Below are positions 13,294-27,524 of a stretch of DNA of 64,000 bases, one piece after another. The stretch is from Gorsachius magnificus (Eukaryota > Chordata > Aves > Pelecaniformes > Ardeidae). The position numbers were made by a program, and so were the translations under genes. Each line of letters begins with the position of its first letter. The stretch's first letter is position 1. The notes under the pieces are model-generated. The model did not search any database and had not been told where the DNA came from. It saw only the letters and a program-made list of their open reading frames with translations. The stretch is from NCBI GenBank assembly GCA_034008185.1, contig CM067084.1, positions 60,650,599-60,714,598 on the forward strand. The letters are read 5' to 3'.

Positions 13294-16200
13294 GTGTAGA
13301 TTATAGAACAAAATTTAACCCTTAAGTTTTTATTTAGAAAATTCTGAAAAAAAGACTTCAAGTGGCAGAGATTTTAGTAAGTCTCCAAAAAAATAATTAC
13401 AATTATTAATTGACTTTCTGGATTAAAATAGCAATTTATTTCTTGTTTGAATATATTTTCCTTAAGTTTCCAATCACTATATACGAATATAACTTTATTC
13501 TAATAGATTCAAAAGCTGTCTTCAGTCAGGTATCATTCCATAACTGGGTGTTTTGAAACCATGCTCAAGTCATTGTGATTTATTATTCAGAGTTTATTAA
13601 TTGTTATGTACTAACATTACCTTATTCGACAGAATGTTAAAAACCTAAGGCACTGGCATGCACATCCTACAGCAGTTATATTGTTCCATTAAGGCTTTAT
13701 TGTTAAAGAGTGTACTTTGGACTCTGCACCATTCTTTCTCCTCTACAAATAAGGGCTTTGGATATTTTTTCAGGTCACGGTTACAAATCATCTACGTACT
13801 TATATGCTACTGTTGCCATAACATTTCTATTTGTGATAAGACAATAAATAAAATGTTTCTTGTTTTTTGCCTTAATTAGCCCTGTGAATCCCCCCCTACA
13901 AATTTAGGGTTGGTCCATAAAAACACAGGCATGTGTGTGCATGAGGATAAAATCTGGCAAAAGACTCAGTGCCAGATCAAGTAATTGAATTAGCTGTATT
14001 ACTAAGCATAGAAATAAGCATAACTCTAAGCATAACTACCCAGATAAGAAAACTAAATTTAAAGGCACTGAACCCTTCCTGTTAATACACCTTTTTTTTC
14101 AAAATTGAAAGCTGAGGTCCAGCTGATGCATGCATAACTGTAAACAGAAAAATCTCTGGAAATAGCATGCCACAACCCTCAATGAACATTAGAAGTATCC
14201 AAAAACCTGAAAGAATTTTAAAGCTAAAGTTTAATGGAAAAAGATACACACTGAAAAGTGGACTAACTTTGACCTTGAATGAACTAGGTATTTTGACAGA
14301 AATAAACTAAGTCACCACATGAAGTCTATAATATCCTTTAATTTATAACAAACTGATCAGCTGTAAAGTATGAAGTACCAAGATTTACCTGCAGATTCCT
14401 GGAATGTCTGGGCTATTTTCTGTGTCTACAAAAGCAATTAGAGAGTGATGTTGTCATGGATATAGATGTGACCAGTTTTATAAGTAATCAATGATTGCCA
14501 GCAAATACCGTGGAATAGCTTTTTCCATAAAGCCTGTCCCTTACCACATAGCAAATAATAACAATTCTCCTTCACCTCTATGCAAATTTAGTTTCAGATT
14601 AATCAATGTATCATCCTTCTTATAAAGAAACAAACCACACTACCACCTACCTGATGCTGCTAAACATATTTTCAGTGAGAACTGACAGTGTTCTTAGAGC
14701 TGGATGGATAACTTGCTCCAAATAGATTAACAATAACCTTTCTTAATGCTTTTCTATAAAGAAAATGGAGGGATGTTTTCTCCTTGTAAGAATCTAAACC
14801 AACTCTACCTGTGAACAGGCTTTGAATTACTTCTCTTCTGTCAAATGCATTTACCTCCCAACAGAACAAGTCTCTAAAAGCAAATACAGAGAAGAAAGGC
14901 TTCTGAACTCGCTTGGATAGAACTAGTTTTTACTCTGAGACAAAAGGCGAGATTGAACACATCTATAGCACTTAATATAAGCTCATCTAAACACTGCATA
15001 ATTCACTTTGTTTAAGCTTCTTTTTCTTTCATTTTGAGCTTGCAGTAGTGGGAACTCAGTTGGGATTATGGATTTGAGGGGTTTTTGTCTACTGACTAGC
15101 ACCTAGAGCAATTCTGATTTCCAGACATACAGATGTGAAATGTATTTACATATTTTTTCAGTAGTTTTCATTTTTACAGGCATTACTTAAGCTATATTAA
15201 AATGTAGTTAAGAACAAACAAAAGTAGTTTCTGTATTAACATCTGTACCTAATATGTTCATTTATGTCATAGTTTATTGTGGAAAATCTATCCCCGTGCC
15301 ATACCTATCACAGTTACATTTTGTGCATTTCTGTAAGTATTTCTAGGTGCACAATGTCCTTGAAGACATCAGTCTTAAAACACTAAAAAATCCCTTCTGC
15401 TAATAGAGCGGCACATTCTGCAGTGACTCCTAATTTAAACAGAAAGCCTCTCTGTATATTGCATCTTATAAGATCAATGAATATGATGAATATTCCTCAA
15501 GTTGTTTGAAAAGCCTTAATCATCAGATGTCTAAATACTTAAGGTTAGTTCACTTTAATGAAGCAATTCAAATATTACATTGCTGGCTGATTTTGTTAGT
15601 GTGATAGATCAATAACTCACCCTGCCAGACAAATACATGCTAAGTATATCTGGAACCAGAGAAGTGTACTGGACTTTAGATAGAGCTATAGTTCATTTGT
15701 TCAGTAGTAAAAGGAAAATTTTGACTACATCATGGTTTTTAAACCAAATGTAAATAAAGCAGACTTTTTCTTTCATAGAGCCATAGTATCTTTGTTACTT
15801 TCATAAAATATATTGCAATCCTATAGAATTTCATATTTTACAGATGAGTCATTAAGGATGACACACACCAAACTCTGCACATTTCCAGTTGTACTTTATA
15901 AATAGAATTAAGAAAAAAATATATATATATTTATTTTTTTAAAAAAACCACAGAAATGCCAGTATGTGGATGGTTTTGGTCAGTGCAGAACAGCGGAACA
16001 GGAAAACCAACACTACATATACACAATATTGCTCATAAGCTAAGTGAGCAGCAACACCCAGGCCTTGAGCTGGCAGCTACTTCTTTCTTACACAACCTGG
16101 TTTGCACAGAGGTTGCTCGACCACTGGAGTTATGCTTACTTGGAGGAGGGTCACAGCTGACCCACAATCAGGCAGATTTGCATGCTGCCATCAGCAGCAT

Positions 16201-19200
16201 GTAGTAACAGCATCAGTAGCAGCAAGAACAATTTCCCTTTTTAAAGGAATGTACAGCAAAGTACACTCACTATTTACAACACTCTGCTCTTCAGACATGA
16301 GATGCTACCTTTGTTGAACACATACATCTCCCTTGTGCACAAATGTTGCTTTTTATTCTGTCCAGTAGCCAACATTTATGTACCAGGAGAGAAACAAAAT
16401 ACTGCTATATTACCACTGAACAGCATGTCACAGGCAAAGGGAAGTTGTTACCTGAATAACCGTCACTATCACTACCTACCTATTTAGCAACTTTTTTTCT
16501 CATATTATCTGATTTTTGTATTTTGACAATATTCTGTTGTCTGACAAGCCAAAATGATGATAATTGATAAACACTTTCAATTATGCAGCACAAAAATAAA
16601 ACACAAACCCTAATGCTTGGAGCACTTTTAGAAATCTAGCCACTCATTTGGTAAGTAAATGGTAAGTAAATTTTATGGAAAATCTTAACCGTAAAACCAA
16701 CCTATCTCAAAACTTAATATTTTGCCATCCCCGCCAAAGAATCTAATTCTTTGTAGTACAGTAAATATGTGTAGGAAAATTCATGGGAACTATAGATCCG
16801 CATTTCTTGATTTTATTTTTCAGCAGACGAATTATAAATAAGAGGACAAAACATGTATGTCTATGCACAAAGGCGTAACTTCATGAAAGGAAAGAATTTA
16901 AAATAGAAAACATCTCATTAATGGGCATAGCATCTACAGCTTTGCATGTCTGTAAATCATTTAGAGTTGCATAAAGCTTAGTTTCTTACCCCCTACTGTT
17001 TCTGTTTTGCAATGTTCCACTAAGATGCAGATCCAGCAGTTCAAGGATTGCCCCATGGAGTAAAAGCAATGCTTTATTTACTCCCTGTGGCATGACCTGA
17101 GTCCCTCTGCCAAGTATTCTTCCTTCCTTTCTCCATAAACAATATCTGCATATCTCAAAAGTAACACAAAATGTAAAAAGATGCCAGCAACTTTCAACAT
17201 CCAGATTTTTCTCCCTTCCTCAAATATAAAGTAAAAATGAGCAGGAGAAACTGCTTTTTCAACCTTAAGCAGCCTATTAAGGAGCTGAAGGGCATATAGA
17301 GCACCAAGATAAAATTAAAAAAAGGCAGACCCCCCATACTAATAAGAAATAGACACAGTATACTGCAAAAATGGGGCACCAGTGGGATTATGAGGGGCAG
17401 GAAAAAGAAAAGAAAAGCACACACTGGTATGTCTTGGTGCAGATGTTGTCCCTCCACCTTATCCCCACCTTGTCATCTGTAGCTCTCTACCTACAGAGCA
17501 AGTCCTTTATCAATGCAATAATAAATTCATATGTGCAACCATCTGCCTAGCAGATGGGGCAGGTGCTGAGTATCGTCAATCACCAGCTTCCACTTGTGCT
17601 TGTCATGATCAGGAGTTAATAGACTCTAGGGCAGGAGGTGAACCATGTACACAGCAGGAACAACAGCATGTTGTACCATGTTTGTTCACACAGGGTCTCC
17701 AGAGAGAAAGGAGGCGGTGAAGGAAGGAGGCAAAGGAAATAAGAAGTTTTTCCATCTAACATGTCATTACGTAGCCGACAGTGTTACCTCAACTTGCTAA
17801 CAGATGTTACCTCTCCTGCACACCACATCCCTTCCATCTGAGGGCCATACCCTTGTACACTGAACTCACACACCACTATTCCCAAATTGTTACCACGTGA
17901 ACTTATGAGCCAACACCTTTTTTGTTGCAGTTTTTTTTTCAAATGCTACCTGGAAAAAACCACAAAGGTAAGTTGTCAGGAAACGGTGGGGGGAAAACCC
18001 CACCTGACAGTAATGGGCAGCTGCAGACTCAGACATTATTTTGTGGTAAATATGCAATAGGACCGTGTAAGGGAAGAAAATTTTCATTTCATTCTTAGAG
18101 CTGAATTCCAATACTCATTTCTTATCCAGACTAGGTAACACTGAGCTTCAAGCACAGTCTCATTTTTTCCTCTGTAGGTTTACACTTCCATTATACATTT
18201 GATGTGACTGTCAATAAAAAGTCAACACTTACTGTAAAGAATCCCCACAGAAATCTGGGAAACTTCATAGCCTGTGCAATGTTTCTCACTGAGGTGTCAA
18301 TGAAATCTGCTTGTGACTTACTCTCCCCATAGTACCCTGCCAGAGGATGTGAACTCTGTTATTTAGCAGTCTTTCTGTAACTAGAAACTGTGGCTCTCAT
18401 AATCTGAGGCAATTATTTTCTCTGTACATTTAACTGAATGATTACAGAGAGAACTTTCTAATTTGAAAGATGCTGAAATAAACACAGAAAATACACTCAA
18501 AGCAGAAGTCTGAACAATGGAATTGTTTCTTAGTGATGATTGGTTTTTTCCTGTTGACGAAAATGAAACCAATTTCAACTGCTGGGGTTTGTTATTAGCA
18601 TAACTTTAAAATGCTATTTTAGGTTTTTTGCTAGTATAATTTTCATCATATTAATTTAATTTTATAATGGACACTCAACTGTTTAACAGAAAAAGACTTC
18701 TTTGCCCAAAGTCAAGGTATCTTTTTATTATTATTTAAATTTTCTTTACAGCAATAGCATCTCCTGAGCTTACTCCCCAAGTATGTGGTTTGTAACCACT
18801 ACATTTGATACCAGTTCCTTATTTTGATTTCTTCTTCGCTGTTTAACAACCCCGTGTGTTACAGAAAACACACCTCCTCTGATGGAGATCAGGAATTGTG
18901 TGCCTGAACACAGGGTATGTTCTTTCCCATTAAAGTCAAAGACCCTATATTCTTCCAGATTTTCACCAGCCATATCACTAGGGTTAATTCTGCTCCAGAG
19001 CACATCTTTCCTGGATAGAATGATGTCTTGCCAAAAAACAGTCAGTTGGAACTTATATAAATAAAAAAATGTAGATGAGGAGAACACAGCCATTTTAGTG
19101 CTTAAACACAAGACAACTGAAAATGATAAAATGGTAATCGATTTCGAGCCTTCCTAGCTTCCTTTGTAGGAAGCCGCAGTTGACAGATTCAGCATGTGAG

Positions 19201-21601
19201 CAGTCTTTTTTTACTGCCAAATAGCTACATATACATACAACTTTTGTATACATATAAACATGCACACACACAGACATCTTGTTCCCTAAAGACGTTTTGC
19301 TGCTGATTTTTCTATTAAATATATTGATTGAAAAAAGCCTGCAACCTCCAAGGAAAAATATACAACCACTAATTGACAACTGATGCAAAGGAAAAGTAGT
19401 CAGAAAAAAAGGTTTACAGAGCAAGCATCCAGAAGTTTATTATAACTAATAATAAATACAGAAACATTTTAAACCATGCAAAATACTAAATAGGATTTTC
19501 AGAATTTTCCTACAAGCAAGTCTTGTCAATATATTTTCAAGCATTTTTGTTCTGTTAGCTCATAAACATCTGCAGCTAATGCAGATTCTTGCATCTATTT
19601 GTCATAATAGCACATTTATCTCCCTTCAGAGTCACACAAATGTACTCTCTAAACCTCATAAGTATGCAGGCCCTGACTTAACCTCATTTTGTTGACTCTT
19701 ATGACCCAGAGCTCAAAAGCTTGAAATCTATACCAAAAAGATGAGCACCAGCTGTTGACATTCTGAATCTCTCAGCCCATGAAGGAATATATTTTTTTTT
19801 CTTTATGTTGCATACTCAAAGCGACACTAAGACATTTAAAATTAAAAACAGAAATTCAGAGTAGAAAAATTAATAAATACATTGTTTCACTTTGTCTGGG
19901 CCCTGTGGCATCTTTATAAAGTAGATCCAGAAAATAAGGAGAAACCAGTGAAGAGTGGATCATGAATGGAGTTGGAAACTGTTTCTATTTATTTTCACTG
20001 GCAATGGAGCTCATAACACAAGGATTATAGCTATAAAAAGCAGACCTTGATCTATCAAGACACGTAGTCCAGGTAAAGTTTGCTCATCTTTTAATTACTA
20101 GCATTTTCCTCGTGTTTATACTTACAGCAAAAGAAATTGGAGAAGAAATTAAAAAAAAAAAAATTACTTCAAACATATACTTTAAAGGAAATGGGAAAAA
20201 AAACTTAAGGCTAGGGATATAAACTCACATATAGTGCTAATAGTATACAGAATCAGTGCTATCCCTATATAATATACAGTACTAATACAAGTGTATTATT
20301 GTGCTTTCAGGTAGAACTGGAATCCCACTACGTTAAGTGTTACACAAAGGATAAAGTAAAAAGCTTTCATGTGCAGTCTTTTTGAGCAAGCAAACTATGT
20401 AATAGTTATTCTTATAACTGTTGCTTTTTTATAAAAGTCTTCACAGGACAGGACAGAAGAATCTTTCACTGTTTAGTTTATGTAACATTTTTATTCTCTA
20501 GCCTGCTAGGACAGTTTGCACTGGGATCATGCTGATAGATTGCAATAACTGCTGTGCCTTCAGGTTTATCCAAGTGTAGTGCAACGACTGATCCTTTCGT
20601 ATTTAAACCTGAGACATTATAAAACTGCAGCCACAATAGATAATTATTATTCCTTCTGTGTTCTTGAGTTTGCAGACAGCTTTACTCTGCAAGACCAAGA
20701 CTCAGTCACAAGGTCTGACTGTATCCTCATTTACATTTATGTACATTGAGAGTAATTCCACAAAGGCCAGTGGAAACCTACTGAGGTAAAATTTGTGTGA
20801 AGTGGCTTGTGAAGTGAGACATGAATTCATGGCTTTTGTGTAATAAATTGCCTCATCCACAAGAAAGTGTGTGGAATTGGAACAATTCATAATGCACAAT
20901 AATAATGCACTACATATAATTTATTTTGTTATAAAGCAGTGCTTTTTACAGGGCTGTTCCTTGTCTCCTGACTCCATTACTTTTTCTATTTCTATCCCCT
21001 TTTCTACTTTATTATATTCAATGATTGCAGTTTTGCTGTCTTCCTTAGCAACAGGATACAAACCAGTAGGATTAAAAAGGGTGGGGGCAAAAAAGTTGAC
21101 ATTTATCTGTTCTTGTCCAGAATTTAAATTTCACTTTTAAACACAAATCACAGAAAAACATAGTTTAGACATCAGTTTAGAAACAGTACACTACTTTTAA
21201 CACTTCTAAAAAACTGAACTGACATATATAGGGTCTTATCTTTAAGAAGAGAGCTGTATGCTTTCTACCCAGAATCAACTGGAATAAAAGTTGACTTCAG
21301 GTAAAGTTTACCTGAAACCAAAGCAATTTTTAGTTTTAACACAGTTTTCCCTAATGATAACTCAACATTATCAGAAGAAATGAATGTTCTTAGTTGCTAC
21401 GTAAAAGCTATGGTGTCTCCCAGTTCTATGTATGAATACCCCTTGAACACCAATGACCACCATGGTGAATCAAGAGAGAATGAATTCAAGTATTGCAACC
21501 TGTGCCTCATAAATAAGCATTAAAAATTCTGAAAATATTTCTAGATTAAACTGTGTATTAAACATTTTTCTCATCTAGGACAAAGGCAGGGCCACCTCAC
21601 A

Positions 21602-21630
21602 CCCCCCCCAAAAAAAAAAAAAAAAAAAAA
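21602..21630. repeat. C8A21 homopolymer junction
   Basis: Eight C bases run directly into 21 A bases. Homopolymer lengths of this kind are prone to both polymorphism and sequencing error. Confidence 0.9.
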
Positions 21631-22419
21631 GATTAGAAAAAGAATGGACTGTTAGGACACGCTGCTCTCCTCTAAGTAGATGAGATTCCCTTTGGGAATC
21701 ATATCAACAAATATCACATCTCTGCAATAATGCTCAGCATCGCCTTGTCTAACTGTTAGTGTTCTACTTCCTAAAAGGAAGAGATGAAGAGATGACATTG
21801 CACTCCTATGCACAATGCCTGGGAAAAAGAAAAACAAACAACCCCCACAGCACCTATAGATGGACTGAAATGTTTAAAGAAATATGAAGTGAAGTGAAAA
21901 TCAAGACCACTAATATATCAAATGCATATATTTAAAACAGTGAAAAGAAAGCAGAAGCAGATGTGTTTGAAAGTCTATTCCTCTAGGTGAGTGATCCCTT
22001 TGCTTTCTAAGTAACATATTATAAGGCAAATGCAACTACTGCTGAGGACTGACCAAGGTGTTACAGCCATGTTGATGATGATAAGCTGTACTATACTGTA
22101 AGAGTGATTAATTGCTTCCAAAGATATTCGGCATCAGGTCACAACCAAAATTTTTACCAAGAGCATTGTCAAAAACATATTAGCTGCATTTAACACATCT
22201 AGATTTTTAGCATTTTGGATATAGGAATCTGCTGTCTTTCTCCTCATTTCAGATGATATCTTTATATGAAATTATACAAAGTATCACAACACACATATAT
22301 AAATATGAAATCAAAACCAATAATCAGATTCTTTTGCCACTCCGTACAACAGATGGATAGTATGAAGAATCATCCTGATATTCCATCACCTAGCAGTGAT
22401 CAAAGAACTGCAAGAAAAA

Positions 22420-22586
22420 AATCACGGATTCAGAGGTTGGCTGAGGTTGGAAGAGATCTCTGGAGCTCATCTTGTCCCATCCCCCTGCTCAAGCAAGGCC
22501 ACCTAGACCTGGTTGCCCAGGAACATGTCCACATGACTTCTGAATATCTCCAAGGAGGGGTACTCCACAACTTCTCTGAGCAAAAT
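22420..22586 (-). mobile_element. CR1 LINE 3' UTR fragment, minus strand
   Basis: Read on the + strand this gives the reverse complement of a CR1 3' region. It contains GAGGTTGGAAGAGATCTCTG, then CCATCCCCCTGCTCAAGCA, then an ACCTGGTTGCCCAGGA-type segment, then CTCCACAACTTCTCTGAGCA. About 165 bp remain. The open frames here (22266-22598 +, 22430-22675 -) are non-functional. It lies opposite in orientation to the fragments at 26.4-27.5 kb. Confidence 0.88.
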
Positions 22587-25500
22587 CCCTTACTATAAAA
22601 TTGTACAGACTCATTTGTTTCACTCTGGATGAATTTTGACAATCGTAACTCAATTTGCCTTGCATAGTTTATCACTCCCAGGATTCTGCCTTTATAAAAA
22701 GCTCATTTTCATCTGAGGAGGGAAAAACCCCCACATTTTAACTAGTTTAAATATGATAATGGAGAAAATAAGACTTTGTAAATCACAATTGCTTTAAAGA
22801 AAAGACAAATTGAAGAGTCACAAAACAGGAAGAAACATGAGAGTAAGAAGTTTGTTGCATTCATTCTACCAAAATAACACTAAACATTAAATCAGCCTGC
22901 AGCAAGCTAGATATTAATTTCCAAATCATCTAACCATAACCATATTTCAAAGGACACAGTTCACAATAGTATTCCAGGGGGAATACGGTTCATAAGAAAA
23001 GTCTATTATTGTTGATTGGATACAATTTAACTTTACTTTGTGGGATGGGGCAAATACTGCAAATCAATATTTAAAATCCTTAACTGATAGTTATACTAAA
23101 ATTATATTTAGCTAAAATTATTTTTAAAAGAGTTAACAGGTCAGATCACTTAAATAAGACTATATATGAAAGTTTATTGTGTGGTTAAGGAAGTCAGATC
23201 TAACCAGAATTTAAGTCTGGCATGCAGTCTGCAGAAAATGATCTTTTGAAAGTATATTGGTGAAACATATGCTATGAGACAGTACTCATACAGCAGAGTT
23301 TGACTAAGAGAAATGTTTAATTGGTTGCAAAATGTTTTCATGCAGGTACTTCCAGCTTCTGTGTATAGAGATTTAGGTTAGTGGTGGAGTGGAAGAATGT
23401 TTTTAAACATTCTGAAAAAAACCACAGAAATTCAGCAAACTTCAACAAAAATTTTAAAAATATTTTTGTAGATTTTACAGAGCACGGTTATACTTTTGAG
23501 ATAGTGTGAAGAGTAAGAGCCTGAATCAGAAAGTAACAAAACTTTTAATGAATGTTAACGAAATGATAACAGATACTGATGTTAGAAGTGTTTGAGGAAT
23601 TACAGCTAGTTTAAGATTTTTAGGGCAGGAAATATACTAGATGAGATAAGGCAGAAGGTGACAAGAAATACTAGATCAACCATGTCAGATTCTGGGAAAA
23701 GAACAGTTCATATAGAACAGGAACGGAAGTGTGTGCTTAAGTTATTTCTGAACATATTCGTCAATAATGTAACTCCTTAATTTCCAAACCAACTGATGTT
23801 ATCTTGTAACAAAGACTACATCACTCCAGTTCAAAACTTAAGGTATCTTCAAAACACTTAGATTAGGAGCAGTATGGATAGATAACGGGCAACTGCATTA
23901 GAAGAAGAAGAAAAGAAATCAGGAAAGTCAAATAACACATATTAGCATGGATAGGTGTAAAAACTATGTTAATGTAATTATGCAAATTCATGCATAAAAA
24001 AAAAGATGCTACACAACATGATCTTGCCCCTGTGACACTGCTATCATTTTTCATGCATTTTCCTCTATGTCAGACTATTACTGTATTCTATCAGGCAAAG
24101 GTTCCCTCGCTGTTCAACAAGAACTACATCTTTAATAGGTTTTAACAAATTCTTTGACTGTTTCTTTTCCCATGCCATCCATTCCATGGATCTTTTTCTG
24201 TTCCATCAGGCAAGTATTTGGTAGTACACCACTAGTAACAACAACTGGTCTGATTTTTCTCACTTTGTTTGTTTATTTTGTCAAACAGGTAACATGACAA
24301 GATTACCATTTTCAGTTTTGGTTTTTATTTTTATTGAACCTTTTTTTTTTTTTTTGGAGCTGTATATTATGCACTTAATACATAAAGCTAGTATATAGCC
24401 TGAGAAGCTTGTTGTTCCTTGAGTCTTCTCTTATGGAGGTAAAAAAGCCTGCTTAGCTCTTTTCAATATGTTTCAACATACATAGTAAACATGATACAGC
24501 TGAGTTTCCTACGATAGAAATTTCTTAAGACATTGATTTGTCTTTGTTACAGCATAGAAATAATCATTTTGGCTTCACATCTCAGATCCAAACTATGGAT
24601 CAAAAAGCAATATTCTGAGTTAAATAAAGACTCCCAAAACTTTCACAAGAATGAGAATATGTATAATATATGCTCCTGCACTTCACAAGCAATTAAATTG
24701 ATAAAGCAAACAAATGAGCAAAAAGCTTAAACTGATGGGGGGGGTTGTGGAGAGCGGAGAGAAAAGTAGAAAATCAGAGCAAAATAAACAAGGTGGCATA
24801 TTCTGATTCATAAAATCATACAGGATGGCTACATTGCTACAGAAAATGTGATTCACCACCTAAGTGGTAATAATCAAGCAAGTCAAAACCAAGCCACTAT
24901 GTTGCAGAACATCTGCTAATTGTACTCAGATATAAAATCCCTCTAGAAGTCTGGATTTATATAAAAGCATGTGGAAACGAAAGCTACATTATAACAAATC
25001 AGGAAAAGTGCTTCCAAAGTTAAAAATAGATGACTTGAGCACAGAGCTGAGATAATAAATAACCTAGATTATAATAAAACCGAGCCACAGACATAACATT
25101 TTAAATACACCTTGTTCTTACATAATTGAAACATCTAAAGGCAAAATACTGTGATACAATACATGACATCTAATAAAAGAAAGAAAAGCAAAAATAAACA
25201 ATTCTTCCTCTTACCCCAAATATACAACACTTTAAGGACATGAGCCAGAGTGGAGAGCTTACAAAAAATACTGCAGTGAAAGGACTGCATCTAGTCTGAT
25301 GTCAAAAGTAACGAAAAGGACTAAATCCAAAAGGAAAAAAGTGTTACTCCAATCTAATATGTAGGTCTGTTGCAGGTGAATGCTACATATTATATTAGAC
25401 TAAGACAAGTTCAATGTCATAAAATTATTTTCATGCAGTAATAAAGACAAAGAGTATTCTTTACCAGCTCCTGAGACCAATGCAAAGCTGGAAGCAATTT

Positions 25501-26447
25501 ATTCAGGCTTTCTCTAATTTAAATCACACTATAAAGAAAACATTAGTAAGCTATGTCTTCCACAAAGATTGATACAAACACGTAGTGGAGGTAAGATATA
25601 AGCTAGTGATTTATAACTACTTTCCTAGAGACTTTTCTACGATACAGAAAATCATTTATTGAAAATGCATTCATCCACCTGCTGTTGAGGCTTTTTACTC
25701 CAGTACTTTCTTATCATCTTTACGATTTGCGTATGCTGACACTGCTTGCAGTACAGCCCGTATACACACACTCATGCCCACGGTACTGTAAGATCCCTGT
25801 CCACTTAGCAATTATTAAAACTCTCTAATTTTCTCTCTAGACTATCAATTGCTAAAATATGCTTTTTTTATAAAGGATTTTTAAGATTATAGTGAAGCAA
25901 TGATATTGGTGGTGTTACTAATAACATAATAAGTAAAATATCAACATCTGAAAAACACTAACAACTTTATTTATATTTTATATAACATATTTATAATGTA
26001 AATATATTTATTTTAATTAAATTTTTCATATATCTGCTATTATACTACCACCTAATGGTAAAAGATAATTAATATAGCACACAATTACATAAAGATGCCT
26101 GACAGTCCCTGCAATTCAAACACTTGCAACTAGCAACATCCTTTCCTCTGTCTTTTTCAGGTCTCTCATTTCTCCAGCTGTAAGATGTGCTTTGTACTCC
26201 TTCGTTCATACTTCTATCTTTTCCTGCACTTTTTACTACTTCAATTACACTTCCCAATTATGGACGATTAGACAAGCATACAATGTTACAGATAAGGTCA
26301 TACTATTCCTGTGTTCAACAGTATAGAAATTTCCTGTCCACATACAGTTATGCTAGTGGTGGCTTTGTCCTACAGAATTCTATTTGAACTTAGAATATTA
26401 ACCTTCTTCTCATTTTATTTTTAAGACATATTCACTTAAATTTGTAG
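22587..26447. other. Unique A+T-rich DNA, no gene seen
   Basis: No exon, RNA gene or recognisable mobile element. It holds a run of 15 T bases (24341-24355) and a very A+T-rich patch (about 25965-26050) with many TATATTTAT-like words. Confidence 0.55.
25965..26050. repeat. A+T-rich low-complexity patch
   Basis: About 85 bases with only a few G or C, made of TTTATAT and AATATATTTA words. Such patches melt easily and sometimes serve as matrix-attachment sequence, but nothing here shows that. Confidence 0.6.
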
Positions 26448-27056
26448 AAAAGGACCTAGAGAATTGGGTCCTGCTGGACAAGGTGAGGAGGAACAGCAGT
26501 ATATCCTTGTGGCAGAGGCAGCCAACCACATACCTGGCCTTAGCACTAAAAGCATCAACAGCAGGCTGAGAGAAATGATCATTCTCTGCTACTCAGCATG
26601 TTATAGGAGGGTGTATGTATCTAGTTTTGGGTGCCCTAAGTACAAGACAGATATTCATTTACTGCTTTGTCTCAGAATAGGCACCAAAATTATTAGGGGA
26701 CTGAAGCATGTAATACAAGTGGAGACACTTAAAGACTTTGGTTTCTCTAATCTTGAAGAGATCAAGGGCAGATCTTGTTGCAGCCTTCAAGTACCCAACA
26801 GGAGAATATGGAGAAGATGGGGACAGACTCCTCTTGAATATACATAGAAAAAAGACAAGAAGGAAAGGACACAAGTTGCAGCAAGGGAAATTTCAATTAG
26901 ACATTAGAAAAAAACAAGTCACAATGAGGGTAGTCAAATATTAGAAGATGTTACTGGACAGGTTGTGAAATTGCATCATTGGATATGCTTGAAACTTGAC
27001 TGGACAATACCATGAACAAATTGCTCTAAGCTGGTCATGCTTTCAGGAGGGCTTTT
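26448..27056 (+). mobile_element. Old CR1 LINE fragment, plus strand
   Basis: The sequence follows the CR1 ORF2-end and 3' UTR layout: a 'GGACC..GAGAATTGGGTCC' start, a CTTGAAGAGATCAAGGGCAG segment, a CAGCCTTCAAGTACCCA segment, a block like 'ACAATGAGGGTAGTCAAATA', and a decayed form of the final 'CAATACC.TGA.CAA..TGCTCTAAG...GTCATGCTTT' block. The last TTCCAACC and ATTCTATG units cannot be made out, so the 3' end is lost or strongly mutated. The 127-codon open frame inside it (26464-26847) is unrelated to the CR1 protein and is a chance frame. Divergence is clearly higher than in the neighbouring fragment at 27294-27524. Confidence 0.82.
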
Positions 27057-27293
27057 AGTTACCACATAGACTGGGTTGTTTGTCATTTTAATAGGCTGTT
27101 CTAAACTATCCATCAAGGATTTCACATGGAAAAAACTATCATCATCACTTTTCTGACTGTCTCCCTACATTCTCTCAACTTACCCCTGACATAACAACTG
27201 AAATATACCCAAAATCTTTGCTGCTAGTATGGCTCAACGCCATTTGCTTCAGAATGAAGATTGCTATTTGCCTTTTCCCCCCTGTGCGTCACT

Positions 27294-27524
27294 TCTTTGG
27301 ACTAGATATCGAGAAGAAATTTCTTACAGTGAGGGTGATGAAACACTGGAACAGGTTGCCCAGAGAGGTGATAGATATCCCAACCCTGGAAACATTCAAA
27401 GTCAGGCTGGATGCAGCTCTGAGCAACCTGATCTCATTGAAGATGTCCCTGCTCATTGCAAGGGGGTTGACTAGATGACCTTTAGAGGTCCCTTCCAAGC
27501 CTAACTATTCTATGATTCTATGAT
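27294..27524 (+). mobile_element. CR1 LINE 3' end, plus strand
   Basis: A well-preserved CR1 tail. It has the segment for GAAACACTGGAACAGGTTGC, CCAGAGAGGTGATAGAT, a GGATGCAGCTCTGAGCAACC block, GGGTTGACTAGATGACCTTT, TTCCAAGCCTAACTATTC, and two ATTCTATG units at the very end. It covers the same part of CR1 as the preceding fragment (26448-27056), so the two are separate insertions and not one split copy. The open frames in it are remnants without coding capacity. Confidence 0.93.

Larger units (their letters stand above)
6065..22419. other. Unique A+T-rich DNA, no gene seen
   Basis: Sixteen kilobases with no exon I can support. Within it are nested short inverted repeats (7631-7686), a pair of CACGTG E-boxes (10328-10354), an A-rich run (13230-13293), an A/T run near 15911-15945, and a C8A21 run (21602-21630). 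The longest open frame, 113 codons on the minus strand at 18770-19111, has no recognisable domain and no clear splice context. About that length is expected by chance here. The stretch around 15950-16230 is less A+T-rich than its surroundings and could be a conserved non-coding element, but nothing in the sequence proves it. Confidence 0.55.
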